From Phoenix dactylifera (Eukaryota; Streptophyta; Magnoliopsida; Arecales; Arecaceae), in the NCBI RefSeq assembly GCF_009389715.1, contig NC_052394.1, positions 20,214,899 through 20,278,898 of the forward strand: 64,000 bases of DNA. The letters are read 5' to 3'. The notes under the pieces are model-generated. The model worked only from the letters and a program-made list of their open reading frames with translations. It did no database searches and was not told the origin of the DNA. The position numbers and the translations under genes were made by a program. Below are positions 23,072-35,011 of this stretch, in pieces. The stretch's first letter is position 1, and each line of letters starts with the position of its first letter.

Positions 23072-24869
23072 TTATATACAAATTTTGGCATAAAGCCTAT
23101 ATCCAGATGCCAAAGCAGAGAGAGCGAAGGACAAAAATGCAAAGAAGGCCATGTTGATGGAGGCTCTAATTATATTTGTGGACAAATTATGTGCTCCTTC
23201 GCGTATTGTCATAGATAATCCCGACAATAATAGATATGCAAAAACCTAAAAAAATAAAAAACCTTTTAGATTTTTCTTTCTCCAATATCTAAATGAAGTA
23301 AAAATGTAATTTCATATACATTTTATTGTAGCTAGTCCTACCAATAGGTTAGACTTAATTGACACTAATTAGTAAATACATGGAGAAATGGGTTGGTAAG
23401 CATAACTTTTCAATTTTAATTTGCTTCAAGTTGCAAAAGAAAAAGAAAATAATTTTTAAAGTACCTTTTTTATCAGCTTGTTAAACATAAAGTTTGGTGA
23501 CTGAATGGTGCAGTGAACGTTACAATAGATAACATATGCTGTCTCTGAAAGAATTTAAAAAAAAACAGTAATAGTCGATTAAACATCAAATAAGAATAAA
23601 ATTTTTGAATCAAATAGCACATCGCCACTTAAAGAGATCCTCTCAACAGAAAATATTTTTACCATATGATGTAGATAAGTGGAAGATAAAAATGATAATT
23701 TGTAAAAGTAAAATGTCTTGAAGGAAGTTTTGATAACCATAGTGGTAATTTATGCTCACCAAATGTTAAATCCCAAACCAAACTTGGAACATATCAAGTA
23801 CTCATATATATAAATCAAGTTTCAAATGTCTAATATTGAAAATAGTGAGGGCAGGCTCAAAAACAAAGGGACATTAAACCTCAAAAAATATTTATTTTGT
23901 AATAATATTAGAATTTATTGGCTCTAAATTCCATGTAGAGTGGAAAATAGAGTTGAAAGATCCTGTTAGTCGACCAAATACAGTATTTTGCATGAAATAC
24001 TCAATTAGAAGTAATGAATTGCTTAAAATTGTAATTTCATGTGAGCCAATGTTTCCTCAAAAAAGATAGCTTCGAGGAAACTTTAGCTTATAATCATGCT
24101 GAAAGAACTATATCCAAAATATATTCCTACCACATCTTTTTAACCAAAATTGCAAGGTTATACACTAGTTAGCAGAATTCCATTTCCATTGTATCGAAAT
24201 TTGTCTACAAATCACAGAGTCCTGATTTTTTAGCTGATGTATCAATTAGCACAAATCACCACTTCACAGAGCCAAAATGCATGCTATTGTTCCCATCTTT
24301 AATTTCAAATTGTAGTTTATGTCCAATTGACAAAAATTTACCAACCTGGTCTGCGGCAAAGCCGATGATCCGTGACGTCCGTCCCAGATCCTTCCCCCTG
24401 CTCAAACGGTGGACTTGAAGAACAACTTGAACCATAGAATACAAAAAGGCGGGGATAATCACAACGAAACAGTACCTGTACGTAGATCACAATAAATTTT
24501 GTTAACAAAACCGCATTTGAAGGCAATCATGTTAAAAAGCTCTCATCTTTTCCGATTATTATCAACCGTAATGAAGGAGTGCAATCACCTGAAGTCATAG
24601 TATGGATTAATGAAGCCTAGGCAGTGACGTTGGTTGTTGGAACCCATGAGGATGAGAGAGAGTAGGGAGAAGAGCCAGCCCAGCGCCCTCAATACCAGAC
24701 TGCTCTTCTCCATCGAGTCTTCCCTTCTCCTCCGGCGGTCAACCGGCGTGACCACGGCTTTCTCGAGAGAGTCGTCGATGTCGATCGCCGCATGGTTTCC
24801 CGGTGGGGGTTCCATGGGTGCTGTTGATGTGGGAGATCTTGCGCTGTCTCCGTCCGCCGCAGATGCCAT
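23072..24869 (-). CDS. CASP-like membrane protein, CASPL4 type
   Basis: Three exons on the minus strand: 24869-24589, 24475-24346 and 23245-23072, GT-AG with agreeing phases, encoding 194 residues. A hydrophilic, basic N-terminus of about 53 residues precedes four predicted membrane spans. Exon 1 ends the first span (SLVLRALGWLFSLLSLILM, holding the family's Arg). Exon 2 has the second span and the start of the third (IGFAADQ). Exon 3 supplies VFAYLLLSGL, the loop, and the last span (MAFFAFLSFALSALASGYRL). The Arg in span 1 and the Asp in span 3 are the hallmarks of CASP/MARVEL proteins, which sit in the plasma membrane and in some cases scaffold membrane domains. The final exon is short and easily missed. 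The specific role is unknown. A pseudogene begins about 210 bp upstream of the start, so the promoter is short or shared with old debris. Confidence 0.88.
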
Positions 24870-25078
24870 GCTCGTCCAGGAATTTGATTGGTTTGGAAGA
24901 AGATGGCTGCAGACTTTCGTCGCGAAGCTGAGGAAGAATCGATGGCTGTGGGGTTCGTCAAGAGGAAGAAGAGGAGGAGGAAGAATTGAAGGAGTTATAG
25001 ATGCGTGCTTACGGGAAAGGAGTTACGGAGATGTGACGGATGGGCAACTAACCTAACAGCATTGGGTTTATTCTGACT

Positions 25079-25697
25079 CGGGGTCAAGGTTGCTGCGACG
25101 CGGTCGCCGGCGGCTTCTGCCTCCTCTCCTCCTCCTCCACCGATGCCTCCTCCGCTGGAGACTGGCCGGTGCCGGACCCAGGCCCGGAGTGGGGGCGGAA
25201 GGGCGTGGAGTTCCACCCCGTCGTGTTCCACGACCTCATTGTGGAGGGCTTCCTCTCCCCGACCTCCAAGACCCTCTCCGTTGGGTCCCCTGCCGGCCAC
25301 GAGATCATCGCCCTGCAGCAAGTCGGCGTCCCCGACTCATTCGGTGTCGCCGAGGAGCCGGCGCCACCTCTGGTGGCCGCCGGGGGCGATGACCTCCGAC
25401 GACGACTGTTAAATGACGGCACCTTCGACTTCGTCTTCGCTGCCGCCGGCCGCGTCGATGGGGCGTGGCGGCAGGCTGGTCTCGCGTCAGAGATCGCGCG
25501 GATGCTGAACCCCGAAGGGTTCTTGGTGGTCCACACGACCTCCGCCGGCGACCTCCATTCGCTTCTTGATCTCTTCTCCAGCCGTGAAATGATCCAATCC
25601 CGCAAAATTCACGGCCCAAGTATAAGCACAGTTACGGGCAGTGCCTGAAGCTGTTCACTTCGCTCAGGGAGAGTGGGATTCTTGCCCATCAGTAGCA
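25079..25697 (+). pseudogene. Methyltransferase-like pseudogene, fragment A
   Basis: A GC-rich frame from about 25079 reads CDAVAGGFCLLSSSS, then GVEFHPVVFHDLIVEGFLSP, GHEIIALQQVGVPDSFGV, DGTFDFVFAAAGRVDGAWR and EIARMLNPEGFLVVHTTSAG. This resembles the methyltransferase-like half of a plant FkbM-type protein. At about 25612 it jumps to a C-terminal piece (PKYKHSYGQCLKLFTSLRES, then GILAHQ) that ends in TAG where the related copy has TGG. A large middle part is missing and there is no start codon. I infer a broken gene copy. The family assignment comes from memory of similar plant proteins, so it is moderate. Confidence 0.55.
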
Positions 25698-26118
25698 GTG
25701 ATGGTTGAAATTACCGTTTGCCCCAAAAGTTTAGACCGACATTTTTATACTCTCTTGAATATAGGCTAATTTTTTTTTTAACTCAGTGTCTTATGTTGAA
25801 ATCACCATTTATTCTAAAATAGAATAAGATAAATTTATTCATATCTTTTATATTTTCTTACAGTAATAACAACGGATTCTACAAAGAAGCAGTAATAAAA
25901 AAATTTTGCAGAATTCTCTGGCCAGACTTACCACATTGGCATCATTCCGCGTAGACGGCGTTCAGCATTGATTGTGCCGACTGCAGTGCTCCCATAGCCC
26001 TAGGTTGCCAAAATAATCAGTTGTTGTCAGTATGTGTTGAATTGCTTCTCAGCTACAGCTGGAGTCATCTGATTTGAGGTACTGTTCTTCTTCATTAGCA
26101 GGTGTCGAATAACTTTTC

Positions 26119-26456
26119 TGCTTGGTCCGGAGCCGTTCACCTTGATTTATACCGAGATCAGGGGGAGATAGGTGGACTTAATTTTGCTGTGGTTGAAGGG
26201 TACGTTGTCGCCAGAGAGGGGCTTTGTGGTGATGAAGATGGCTGCGGAGGGAACAGAGTTTGATCTTTTGTCAAGCAAGTTCGAAACAGGGGCTATCTGT
26301 TTGGTTGACGAGGTCCTTCTGGAGTGCCATTATAATCGGTGGTAGAGGTGCTGTCCGGAGAGAGATCGCCCAAGTATAAGCACAGTTACGGTAGTGCCTG
26401 AAGCTGTTCACTACGCTCAGGGAGAGTGGGAATCTTGCTCATCAGTGGTGGCGATA
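26119..26456 (+). pseudogene. Methyltransferase-like pseudogene, fragment B
   Basis: This piece reads LLGPEPFTLIYTEIRGR, a stop, WLKGTLSPERGFVVMKMAAE, GTEFDLLSSKFETGAICLVD and EVLLECHYNRW. After a stop and a frameshift it carries the same C-terminal segment as fragment A (PKYKHSYG, CLKLFTTLRESGNLAHQWWR). It therefore supplies the middle and end that fragment A lacks. The shared ending is a roughly 80-bp direct repeat (25612-25697 and 26369-26456). Stops and indels show it is not functional. Confidence 0.55.
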
Positions 26457-26527
26457 GCGACAGAATACACAAACCGGCAGTAATGTAATTTTTTCACTGT
26501 TGATTTTGTTTATTTTTTGATCAAGGT

Positions 26528-26670
26528 TTACGGTACCTGTTAGAACCATACTAAATATACCGTAGCATACCGGTACTGATGCTTGATATACTGAACTTAC
26601 CGTATCATATTGCATACCAATATTGTAATAGGATAGTATCGATATGGATCCACTACCGAGACAAGTAGCT
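26528..26670. repeat. GTACC-rich repeat segment 1
   Basis: Many short TACCG, GGTAC and GTATC motifs in both orientations (TTTACGGTACC, TACCGGTACTG, CGATATGG) resemble the ends of a degenerate foldback element. A similar segment lies at 27235-27400. No clean terminus or target duplication was found. Confidence 0.4.
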
Positions 26671-27234
26671 TTATTTTTGATAATTTCTTTGCTTGCATTT
26701 GTTTACTCTTTCTTGCCGTAGCTGAGGAATATATTTTTTTCTTCAACAGTTAAGAAGTTCAGTTTCTTCAATTCATTATCCAGACTATTGTTTCATCAGA
26801 TTACAATCTTTGTTGTTTCACTCCAGGTCTCTCCTCTGTTTGCCCATTTTAACTGCTTCTTGTATTAGAAATTAATGATAATGGTGAGTGCACTGGATAG
26901 CCAAGAGCAAAAATCTGCAGGGCTTTCAATAAAATGTTGAGTTGATAATTTGTCAGTATTTGGAAAGATTGCTCCTCTGATCTTATATTTACAGTCTTAA
27001 ACTATTATGACTTTAACAAGATGAGCCATGTTATTCTCAACTTGAAATATTTGGCAAGTTTTCATTATGATTGCATAATGCTTTTCAGTTGTTTAATGTT
27101 TTTTTATTGGAAAAAAATTAACAATAACTTCTTTCTAACTAGCTACAAGATTATCTCCAATAGATAGCCAGTCTGCAGGAGAGTGCTTTCAATGCAGTCT
27201 AACACATAATAGAAAGAGTCAAGGTATGCCATAC

Positions 27235-27400
27235 TAGCACGAACCAGATAATATGAAGTGTATCGTACTGTACCAGTTCAGTACCGGTATCCAGTACAGA
27301 TGGCATAACAATATTCGGTACACCAAAAAAATTTCGTACCTTATCGATATTGTGTTAGTCTGACATCGGTACAGATACGGTACCGAGATGGCGAATTTTG
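27235..27400. repeat. GTACC-rich repeat segment 2
   Basis: This has the same motif family as 26528-26670 (TACTGTACCAG, AGTACCGGTATCC, GGTACAGATACGGTACCG). The two segments could be the two ends of one element of about 870 bp or two separate insertions; I cannot decide by eye. Confidence 0.4.
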
Positions 27401-29426
27401 GATAGAGTCCAGTAAATCTTGAGTTCTATATCAATGGAGCATGCTAGATTATAAAGTAAATCAAAGATTTTTTGCAGCACTAATATTGATCGCTTGGAGG
27501 TTTCTTAGGTCTGTATGTGGGTGGAAACTAGTTGCCCGGACCGGAGAAAATAATTCTTAAATATAGCTCTGATTTCTATTTTTGTTTTCCCAAAAACTTT
27601 TGAAATTATCTATTTAACTGTTAAATATTTAACAAAAGGTAATTTTGTAGCAGTTTTGGTTGATGGCTACTTGTGGCTTCTAAAAACTCTCAAAGTGCGA
27701 TAGTTACATATCCAACATAACTGAAATCTGGGTAAATGCTTTCCTATTCTACATGCTTTGAATATGGAGAGGATTGAGAAACAAAGAATTGATTATGGTG
27801 GAAAAGGGTACAATAGCTTAGTCTTTTAAGATCAGCAAAACAGAGCTCTTCATATTCAAAAGCGGCTAGTATAGCAGAAAAGTGTTGGCCTGAAAATCTT
27901 TGTGAAATTGCTTGAAACTTTCAGACAATGAATGCTCCCACTTGTTGGTTTGGATGAAATTCTTTTCCACCACTGTTTTTTCTTATAAGCATCAATATTT
28001 TCTATCCTGATTATCAGACGCTTGGTTTAGAGTCAATTAACTTCTTTTTTTCGCATCAGTTTCTTTTCTCTTTTGGCAACGTAACTCATCTCTGGTTCTC
28101 ATCTTTGTTATAAATATGATTAATCTTTAATAAAGCGGGTTGCTCCTTTTTGCCTCCCTTTATATTTAAAAAAAAAAAGAAGCAAGGTACATTTGTCATC
28201 ACCGTGATCATTATACGCCGCATCAATCACTTACTATCACAAGAGAGTGGCACTCGGAAGCAGCACCATAAAATTATGAAATGTAATTATTTTTAAGCTG
28301 CTTATTTTAGGATTCTGACCCAAGAAGAAACTTGCATAGTTACTGCCTGGTGGTAAAAAATGGTTTCAAGTAAAAAACTTAGCTTTTACTTGTTAAAAAA
28401 AAAAAACTTGTAGATTATATATGAAAAGTTTGCCAGAATTATGATTATTAACTTGGTAATTTCATAATTAACTAATTTATCATGATGAATAATAATAGTT
28501 CATAAGTTGCATTGATCTCTCCTTTTGATCTGGTAAAATGGTAGTTGTGTGTCGCCGCTAAAATTGAATATGTCAAACTCGCCGAGGTTCGATCCGAAGA
28601 AACTGGATGAGCTGGATGAGTTAGTTGAAGCAATGAACGGTGGTTAATCAATTTATTTAATGTTCGTGCCGGAAGGTCGGATCGAAATAGTAAATCCGAC
28701 CTACGAATAGAAGGAAAAAAAAAATGGAAAATTGCCGGAATTCATCCAGTTGGATCGTTGATATCTAAATCATGCATAAAATTTTGCAGTTTATAAAAAC
28801 TATATAATATTATTACGTAACCTAACTTGCAGTTTATATTACGTAAACTAACTTGCAGTTTTTCTCATTTATAACGCTTTCTAATGGTAGCGGACCTGCT
28901 GATGCTATTGATTCTGACATGCCATTTAATATCCATGTAATGCTTCATTTTGTCATAAACGTCACGCCTTGAAATGGTTTTTCTTCTAAAACCTCCTTCT
29001 CTATTGGCATTTGGCGTTGTTATAATTGGAACTAGCTCTCTCCCTCTCTCTCAACCTGTACATGGCCAAACAGCTAATTTTTTTTTAATTGTTTTTGTTG
29101 GATAAACCTCTATCGAAGGCTCCGTTCCATCGTTGATGTGGCAAGCCAACCAGCAAGCAAAAGAAACCCCGAAAAGAAAAAAAAAAATAACGGATTGAAA
29201 AGAAAAAAAAAGGAAACATTAATGAGTTGAAACAAAGCTCATGTTCATGACCTGCAAACCAAGGACGCACGACAGTAAATGCTGTTCCCAGGCGCAATGA
29301 ATCTCAAACTCACATTTATGTCGCCATTTATTCCTCCTCCCTCCCTCTCTAGCCTTTCTGAGATCCTCTAAGGTGGTCTGACTCCTGGCCGGAGCCAAGG
29401 TGGGATTGGGTCTGATTTGGAGGAAG
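27401..29426. other. Intergenic and PP2C upstream region
   Basis: This spacer is AT-rich with short A-runs. Positions 28531-28595 carry A-box- and B-box-like motifs (see findings). The last 350 bp before 29427 include a CT-rich leader and probably the PP2C promoter and 5' UTR. No other gene is seen. Confidence 0.45.
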
Positions 29427-32400
29427 ATGGGAGGGTGTTGCAGCAAAGGGGAGGTCGGGGCGGGAGGACTTCGACCCAAACACGAGGAGGAAGAATTTTA
29501 TGATGGGGAGGAGGAGGAGGAGGAGGAGGAGGAGAGGGAGGAGGAGGATGGCACACGTGTGAGGTTGAAAGGGTCGTGCACCTTTGCATCTATGTACACG
29601 CAACAAGGATGGAAGGGTGTCAACCAAGACGCAATGACCATGTGGGAGGTAAGGCTCAAAACGAAGAAAATTAAGATCAAAAGTAGGAGAGGGCTCTGAC
29701 TCTGAGAGATTTTGAGGAAACAGCGATTATAGGTTTTGTCATGTGTTTTGTCCATAGTTTTGAACATCTTTTCTCTTTTAGGTTCGTGTATTTGGATGCT
29801 CGTTTGTTCTCATTGTTTAATTTTCAGTTTCGTAGTTTTAATTCATGATGGTGAATGGTTATTAACAACTTTTGTTTTTGAGGATTGAATTTTAATGACT
29901 TTTCATCAATTCTGAGTTCTTCCATTCTCTTTTTGTTTTGAGCAAAATGGTGGCAAGATCCACCCTGTTTCATTCATGGGAAGGTAAAAAGAAACGAGAA
30001 TCTACTTCTCGGCTCTCTGTTGGTGGAAATTCTGTGTTTTTTTTTTTTTTGTTCTGAATCATTCGATAACTTTTAGACGTTTGATAGATTTTTAGCTTTT
30101 CAGAGACCTAGCCAGATTCCTTGGATCGAGTATCATAAAATGATTTAATAAGACGGAAGAACGCATGAGAAGAAGTTAAATGTAACAACAACAACAAAAA
30201 GAATAATAATAATAATAATAACAATAATAAACATTCACAATTTTTCCTGAAGTTGTCCTTTAAAGAGTTTGATGGTCATTTCTTTTGATTCCTTTCAAAA
30301 ATTTTCAACCAATTTCATGGTTTATTAAACTAATAGGTTTGCCCATCTTCTTCTCACGGACAAATAATAATAATGATGATCATAGTTCGTTAGTTCTTTC
30401 CAGAAAAAAAATTATGTCATTTCTCCTAAGCAATATCGCATTTGTAATTTTTTTTGTTTCTTCTTGCTATAGAGGGAATTACAATTTTCTGTGCTTTTTT
30501 TTCTATTTTTCTTTAAGAAATAAGAAATGAAATATGGAATTAGTGTTTTTTTCCTCTACAATTTCCTTGAGAATGAATTATATTTTTCTCATTTACTTGA
30601 GCTGTTTCTTCTTTATGCTATTCAAACCCGTTCTCATATTTATAGCATTAAGATCCACAGGATTTTGTGGGTGAGAAGGATACAATCTTTTGTGGTGTCT
30701 TTGATGGACATGGCCCCTTCGGTCACAAGGTTGCCGGCCGTGTTCGTGATGCCCTGCCATCAAAACTCTCTTCAGAATTGAAGTCATCACAGTCCTTTGA
30801 ACAGGACAACAATGAGAGAAATCTGAATCAAAACAATGTTAATGGGGATGACAGCGACGACTCAGATCACTTCCATGATGCTAGTGATGATTCCCAACAA
30901 TGTTTCTCCTCATGGAAGGCCATCTTTGTTAAGGCCTTTGATAAAATGGATAAAGAGCTCAGCCAACAAGCTGGCATTGATTGCTTTTGTAGTGGAACCA
31001 CAGCAGTATCCATAGTTAAACAGGTATATCTATGTCTTGTAAAGAAAAAAAAATATTTTTTAACTGATTATGATTTAAATTCTAACAATTTGTCACTTTT
31101 TTCCTCTTCTAGAGGGAACACTTGATGATCGCCAATTTAGGAGATTCTCGGGCCGTTCTTTGTACCAGAGATGATAAAAACCAACCTGTACCTGTCCAAC
31201 TCTCAGTTGATCTAAAACCAAATGTTCCAAGTGAGTTCTCATATTCTAATTCAATCTTTAATTTATATAGTTTCAAGTGTCATCTAGTTTAGACAAGCGA
31301 TTTTTTTCTTTTAATATGGAGACGATACCGGGCAGTGGTGTCAGCTAATATGTATTCTTTTTTCTTCGTCATTGGGTGTGAGATAGGTGAGGCTGAAAGG
31401 ATTAAAAGTTGCAAGGGAAGAGTTTTCGCTCTCAAAGAAGAACCAGATGTGCATAGATTATGGTTGCCCAATGAGGATTCTCCGGGCCTCGCGATGGCAA
31501 GAGCTTTTGGAGATTTTTGCCTGAAGGATTTTGGGCTTATCTCCACCCCACTGGTTTCTTATCGGAAGCTATCTGAAAAGGATGAGTTTGTGGTTCTCGC
31601 ATCAGATGGGGTAAGCAGATGTCATGAAAACCTATGTATAGATTGCGAGCTAATTATTTTTAAGCAATAATACTACAAAATTACTCTCAGAATTTTTTCC
31701 AGAAGATTTTATTCTCGATCATTCCATAGTTGATGAGAATAAGTGATTATTCTATATGACTTACATGGCCCAACTATACTTAGTAGTGGACATACTATGC
31801 TGTTTCTGTCCATGTAGATTTTGAGCTTTCAGATGTTGACATACTATAGAGTCAGTTTCTAATTCTTGCAATCGTTCTTTCATTATAAACTTTTCTAAGT
31901 TTTAATACCAATAACTTGGTGACCACGGTCTGGACTGGAATTAGAGTTTGTTACCATGGTCTCCTCAGATGAGCTAATGTTTGTAAATGTCATGGAATCC
32001 ATATGATGCCTCTTCTTCTACTTTCTATTCAACTTCTATTTACTCAACTTTATTTGTTTTTTTATTTATTTTCTCATAGAACATTCAATTTAAATCTTGC
32101 TATCTATGATTTTCCCTTTGTTCACAACATGAAGGATAAACAACTTGAAGAGTGGAGGAGATGTATGTTTTGCAAGTTAATTCATCTAATGCAAGCATTA
32201 CGGGTTTTTGTAGGTATGGGATGTCCTATCAAACAAGGAAGTTGTTAAGATAGTGTCATCGGTTAGTCAACGATCTGATGCTGCTAAGATATTAGTAGAC
32301 CGAGCAATCCGAGCTTGGAGATCCAAACACCCTACCTCTAAAGTTGATGATTGTGCCGTTATATGCCTGTTCTTGAATCTGCTTCCCACATCAACCATGG

Positions 32401-32660
32401 CAACCATGGAGGTTCACAGGAGCAGTGGAAAATCTCTTGGATTATCGTTCTCCGAAAGCTTCAAAACAGCAAGAAGTGGGGAAGTCTCCGATTTGGATGA
32501 TGAGAGTACTGCAGGCTCAAAGAAAGAGTGGAGTGCTCTTGAGGGTGTCAGCAGGGTGAACTCATTGTTGAAGCTTCCTCGGCTTACCGGTGTACTGAGC
32601 TGGCGTAAGAGATCGGTCAAAGTAGAAGAGAATGAAATGCCAGCTTCACCCAAGATATAG
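29427..32660 (+). CDS. Protein phosphatase 2C, clade E type
   Basis: Five exons: 29427-29648, 30661-31023, 31113-31230, 31387-31610 and 32214-32660, GT-AG and in phase, giving 457 residues. It would be a Mg/Mn-dependent Ser/Thr phosphatase. The catalytic motifs are present: CGVFDGHGPFGHKV, SGTTAV, NLGDSRAVL, LAMARAFGD and LASDGVWDVLSN. The start MGGCCSKG is a consensus for N-myristoylation and probable palmitoylation, so the enzyme is likely tethered to the plasma membrane. It is followed by an acidic run encoded by a GAG microsatellite (29507-29549). A Ser/Asp-rich insertion of about 40 residues lies between DGH and SGTT, and the C-terminal tail is long and basic. Clade E is my inference from the start and tail. 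Confidence 0.92.
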
Positions 32661-33911
32661 TTGTTACCCTTCAATTGATGCAAACCAATTTTAATTAGAG
32701 TAGATATGTGCTTGAAGATATCCTCTCAAAAAGGAACATGTACTTGAAGGTGAATCCAAACCATTGCCCAGGCAAACACAATCACCAAACTGGCATGGTC
32801 CTGTGCACCTAACATATGCTCAACAGGACAAGATGTTCCCATGATCTACGCTGCTGGATTTTTCTTGAAAAGATCTACTCTACTAAATATGAAAAACAAC
32901 AAAAGGAACCAAGTTGATGAGCAATAATACCTTCCATTTTTCTTCATTTATATCACTGAGATCATTTTGATTCTTTCACAGTGTGCTCTGCTTCTTATCA
33001 GCAATAAAATCAGAACAACTGCAGTGTAGGGAGGTATTAATGAATATAAACAGCCTTCTATTGGAATTATCTTGGTGAATCTGGTTTTATTCGTTCAGGT
33101 GAAGGGAGGCAAAGGGCTTGGATGCTTTATCAGTTAAACTTGCTCGTGCTCGAAGAATTTGATTTATTTGCTATAGTCTTTGCTGCATTTATCAAGCTTT
33201 GTGAAACATACCAAGTAGATGAGTGAAGATATCCCATTGGGTGTAGGAAATTCTAGCTAATCATCAACTCTCATCTCACTTTCTCTGATCAATAAGGATT
33301 TCGGACCTTTAATTAGATGAAGAATAATAGCACTTGGAGAGCCCTTCAGAGAGGAGGTAAATAATGACGAAGAAACATGTTGACTTATAGAGAAGCAGAT
33401 TCATATGAAATACTAAACCGTTTCATTATAGGAATTCTTTCAACTTGGAGTTACATGTAGAAGAGCATACTTCAATTTTGAGTGATAATAAGATAACTTT
33501 ACTAAAAGAGACAGCTTGATTACATAGGGAAGTTCTTCATCAGGTACTCCAGGATTGCTGTTGTGGCCTCTGCACCCAAGGTTCACATCCATCATAGCCT
33601 TTAAATGGTGCTCTTGCGGGTTCTCTTCATGACTAACGTAGGGGTACTCTTCATGACTAATGTAGGACGCATACGTGCAGACAAAATGAGTCTCCCCATT
33701 CCTTAATACAGGTCTTACAATTTGGTTAATCCAGGTCCAATTTCATAAATTTTCCAATTTCTGGTCAATACCACTTCTTTGTTTGTACAATAAATGTCTA
33801 TTTCCTTACCACACGGTCACACACTCACTAGGGCAGTTTGGCTTTCGGCCTCAGGGATCCAAGTCGCTAACCCACATAATTTGGTCTCTATGCGGCAACA
33901 CACTCTCTAGT
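32661..33911. other. PP2C 3' UTR and intergenic sequence
   Basis: The 3' UTR is likely in the first few hundred bases. A CTTCATGACTAA(C/T)GTAGG motif occurs twice near 33626-33667. No coding exon or RNA gene is seen. Confidence 0.45.
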
Positions 33912-34258
33912 GTTGGCTATAGCGGTGTAACGAGACAAGCTTGATCAAGCTTGGCTTGATATTAATTTTTAGCTTGACTCCAAGATCACACTTGATTTAC
34001 TTATTATTATTTTGAGCTCAATTCAAGCTTAACTTTAAATCAACTCAAGTATGAACCTATTTGATTGGCTTGATAATCCTAAATTGATCTAAAATTGACT
34101 CAAGATTAAAAGAAACTTAGTTTAAGCTTGATATAAGCTCGATATAAAATTCAAGCTTGGTTTGTTTAGCTTCAAATTGAGCTTGATTCAAGTTTTTTTC
34201 AAGTCACTGCCCAAGCTGAGCTCGAAATGTTCAGTTCCTTTGACACCCTGGTTGGCAG
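33912..34258. mobile_element. hAT-like MITE rich in CAAGCTT motifs
   Basis: The interval 33920-34250 opens TAGCGGTGTAACGAG and closes TTTGACACCCTG, whose reverse complement begins CAGGGTGTCAAA. This is the (T/C)AG-GGTGTNAA type of terminus common to plant hAT MITEs. The flanks GTTGGCTA (33912-33919) and GTTGGCAG (34251-34258) match at 6 of 8 bases, fitting an aged 8-bp duplication. The interior repeats AAGCTTG and GCTTGA many times. It is non-coding. Confidence 0.65.
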
Positions 34259-34931
34259 AAGGTTAGCAGGGCCCAATGCGATGCCCAAATTCTCATGTGA
34301 AGATCTTGTATCCAAAAATTCCCATGTTAAGATCCCAGTATAGTATTGGTTGGATGAGAACATCTACAAAAGGTGACAACCGGCCAATGTTCGAAGAATC
34401 GGGCACATTTATTCTTTTTATATATTCTTTCCGATTCCCTCAAATATATATTATCGGGAAGAAAAAAGATTTTTCTCATTCCACTCAACTCGAATCTCTC
34501 GAAAGAAAATTAAAAGAATATAGAAGAATTGTAAAAATAGGGTTTAAGTCCTTTTTTCTTTCATTGATAATAAAACAAACGAGGTACACAATTCTATTTA
34601 TAATTGTGAGTTCCATGCTTGCATAATTTGGGTTGCATAATTTCTTAAATAGAGGTTCATCCATCTCCTCCTACATATCGTCGATCTCCATGGATAATGA
34701 TTTGTCGGTGCTTTGTAGACTGGCTAACCTCCCAAGCATCTCCTGCATATGGCCAAGAATCAACGACCTACCCACCATCCTGAATAACGATTGATACAGA
34801 AGGATCACTATCTCAAGTGAAACACCCGTTTGTTTCAATGTTGATGTCCTTTGATCCTCTCTTTAGTCAAGTATACCAAGCCTTTTTTTTCCCTTTTTTC
34901 CCTTCTTCCTTTGTACATATCTATACTTGTA
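34259..34931. other. Intergenic, AT-rich, no gene seen
   Basis: This is AT-rich sequence without recognisable coding content. Parts around 34430-34640 could be an old LTR, but no paired end is visible. Confidence 0.4.
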
Positions 34932-35011
34932 TACATTTCTCTTTTTTTTTTTTTTCTGCTAGGCCGGATGATTCATACAACACGTGTATACCCAAGCATG
35001 TACATTTCTCT
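34932..35011 (-). mobile_element. Very short 5'-truncated LINE insertion
   Basis: An 11-bp duplication TACATTTCTCT flanks the insert (34932-34942 and 35001-35011). The 58-bp insert starts with poly(T) and then GCTAGGCCGGATGATTCATA. On the minus strand this is a LINE 3' end (ATGAATCATCCGGCCTAGC plus poly(A)), similar in layout to the end of the LINE at 13761. Confidence 0.7.
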
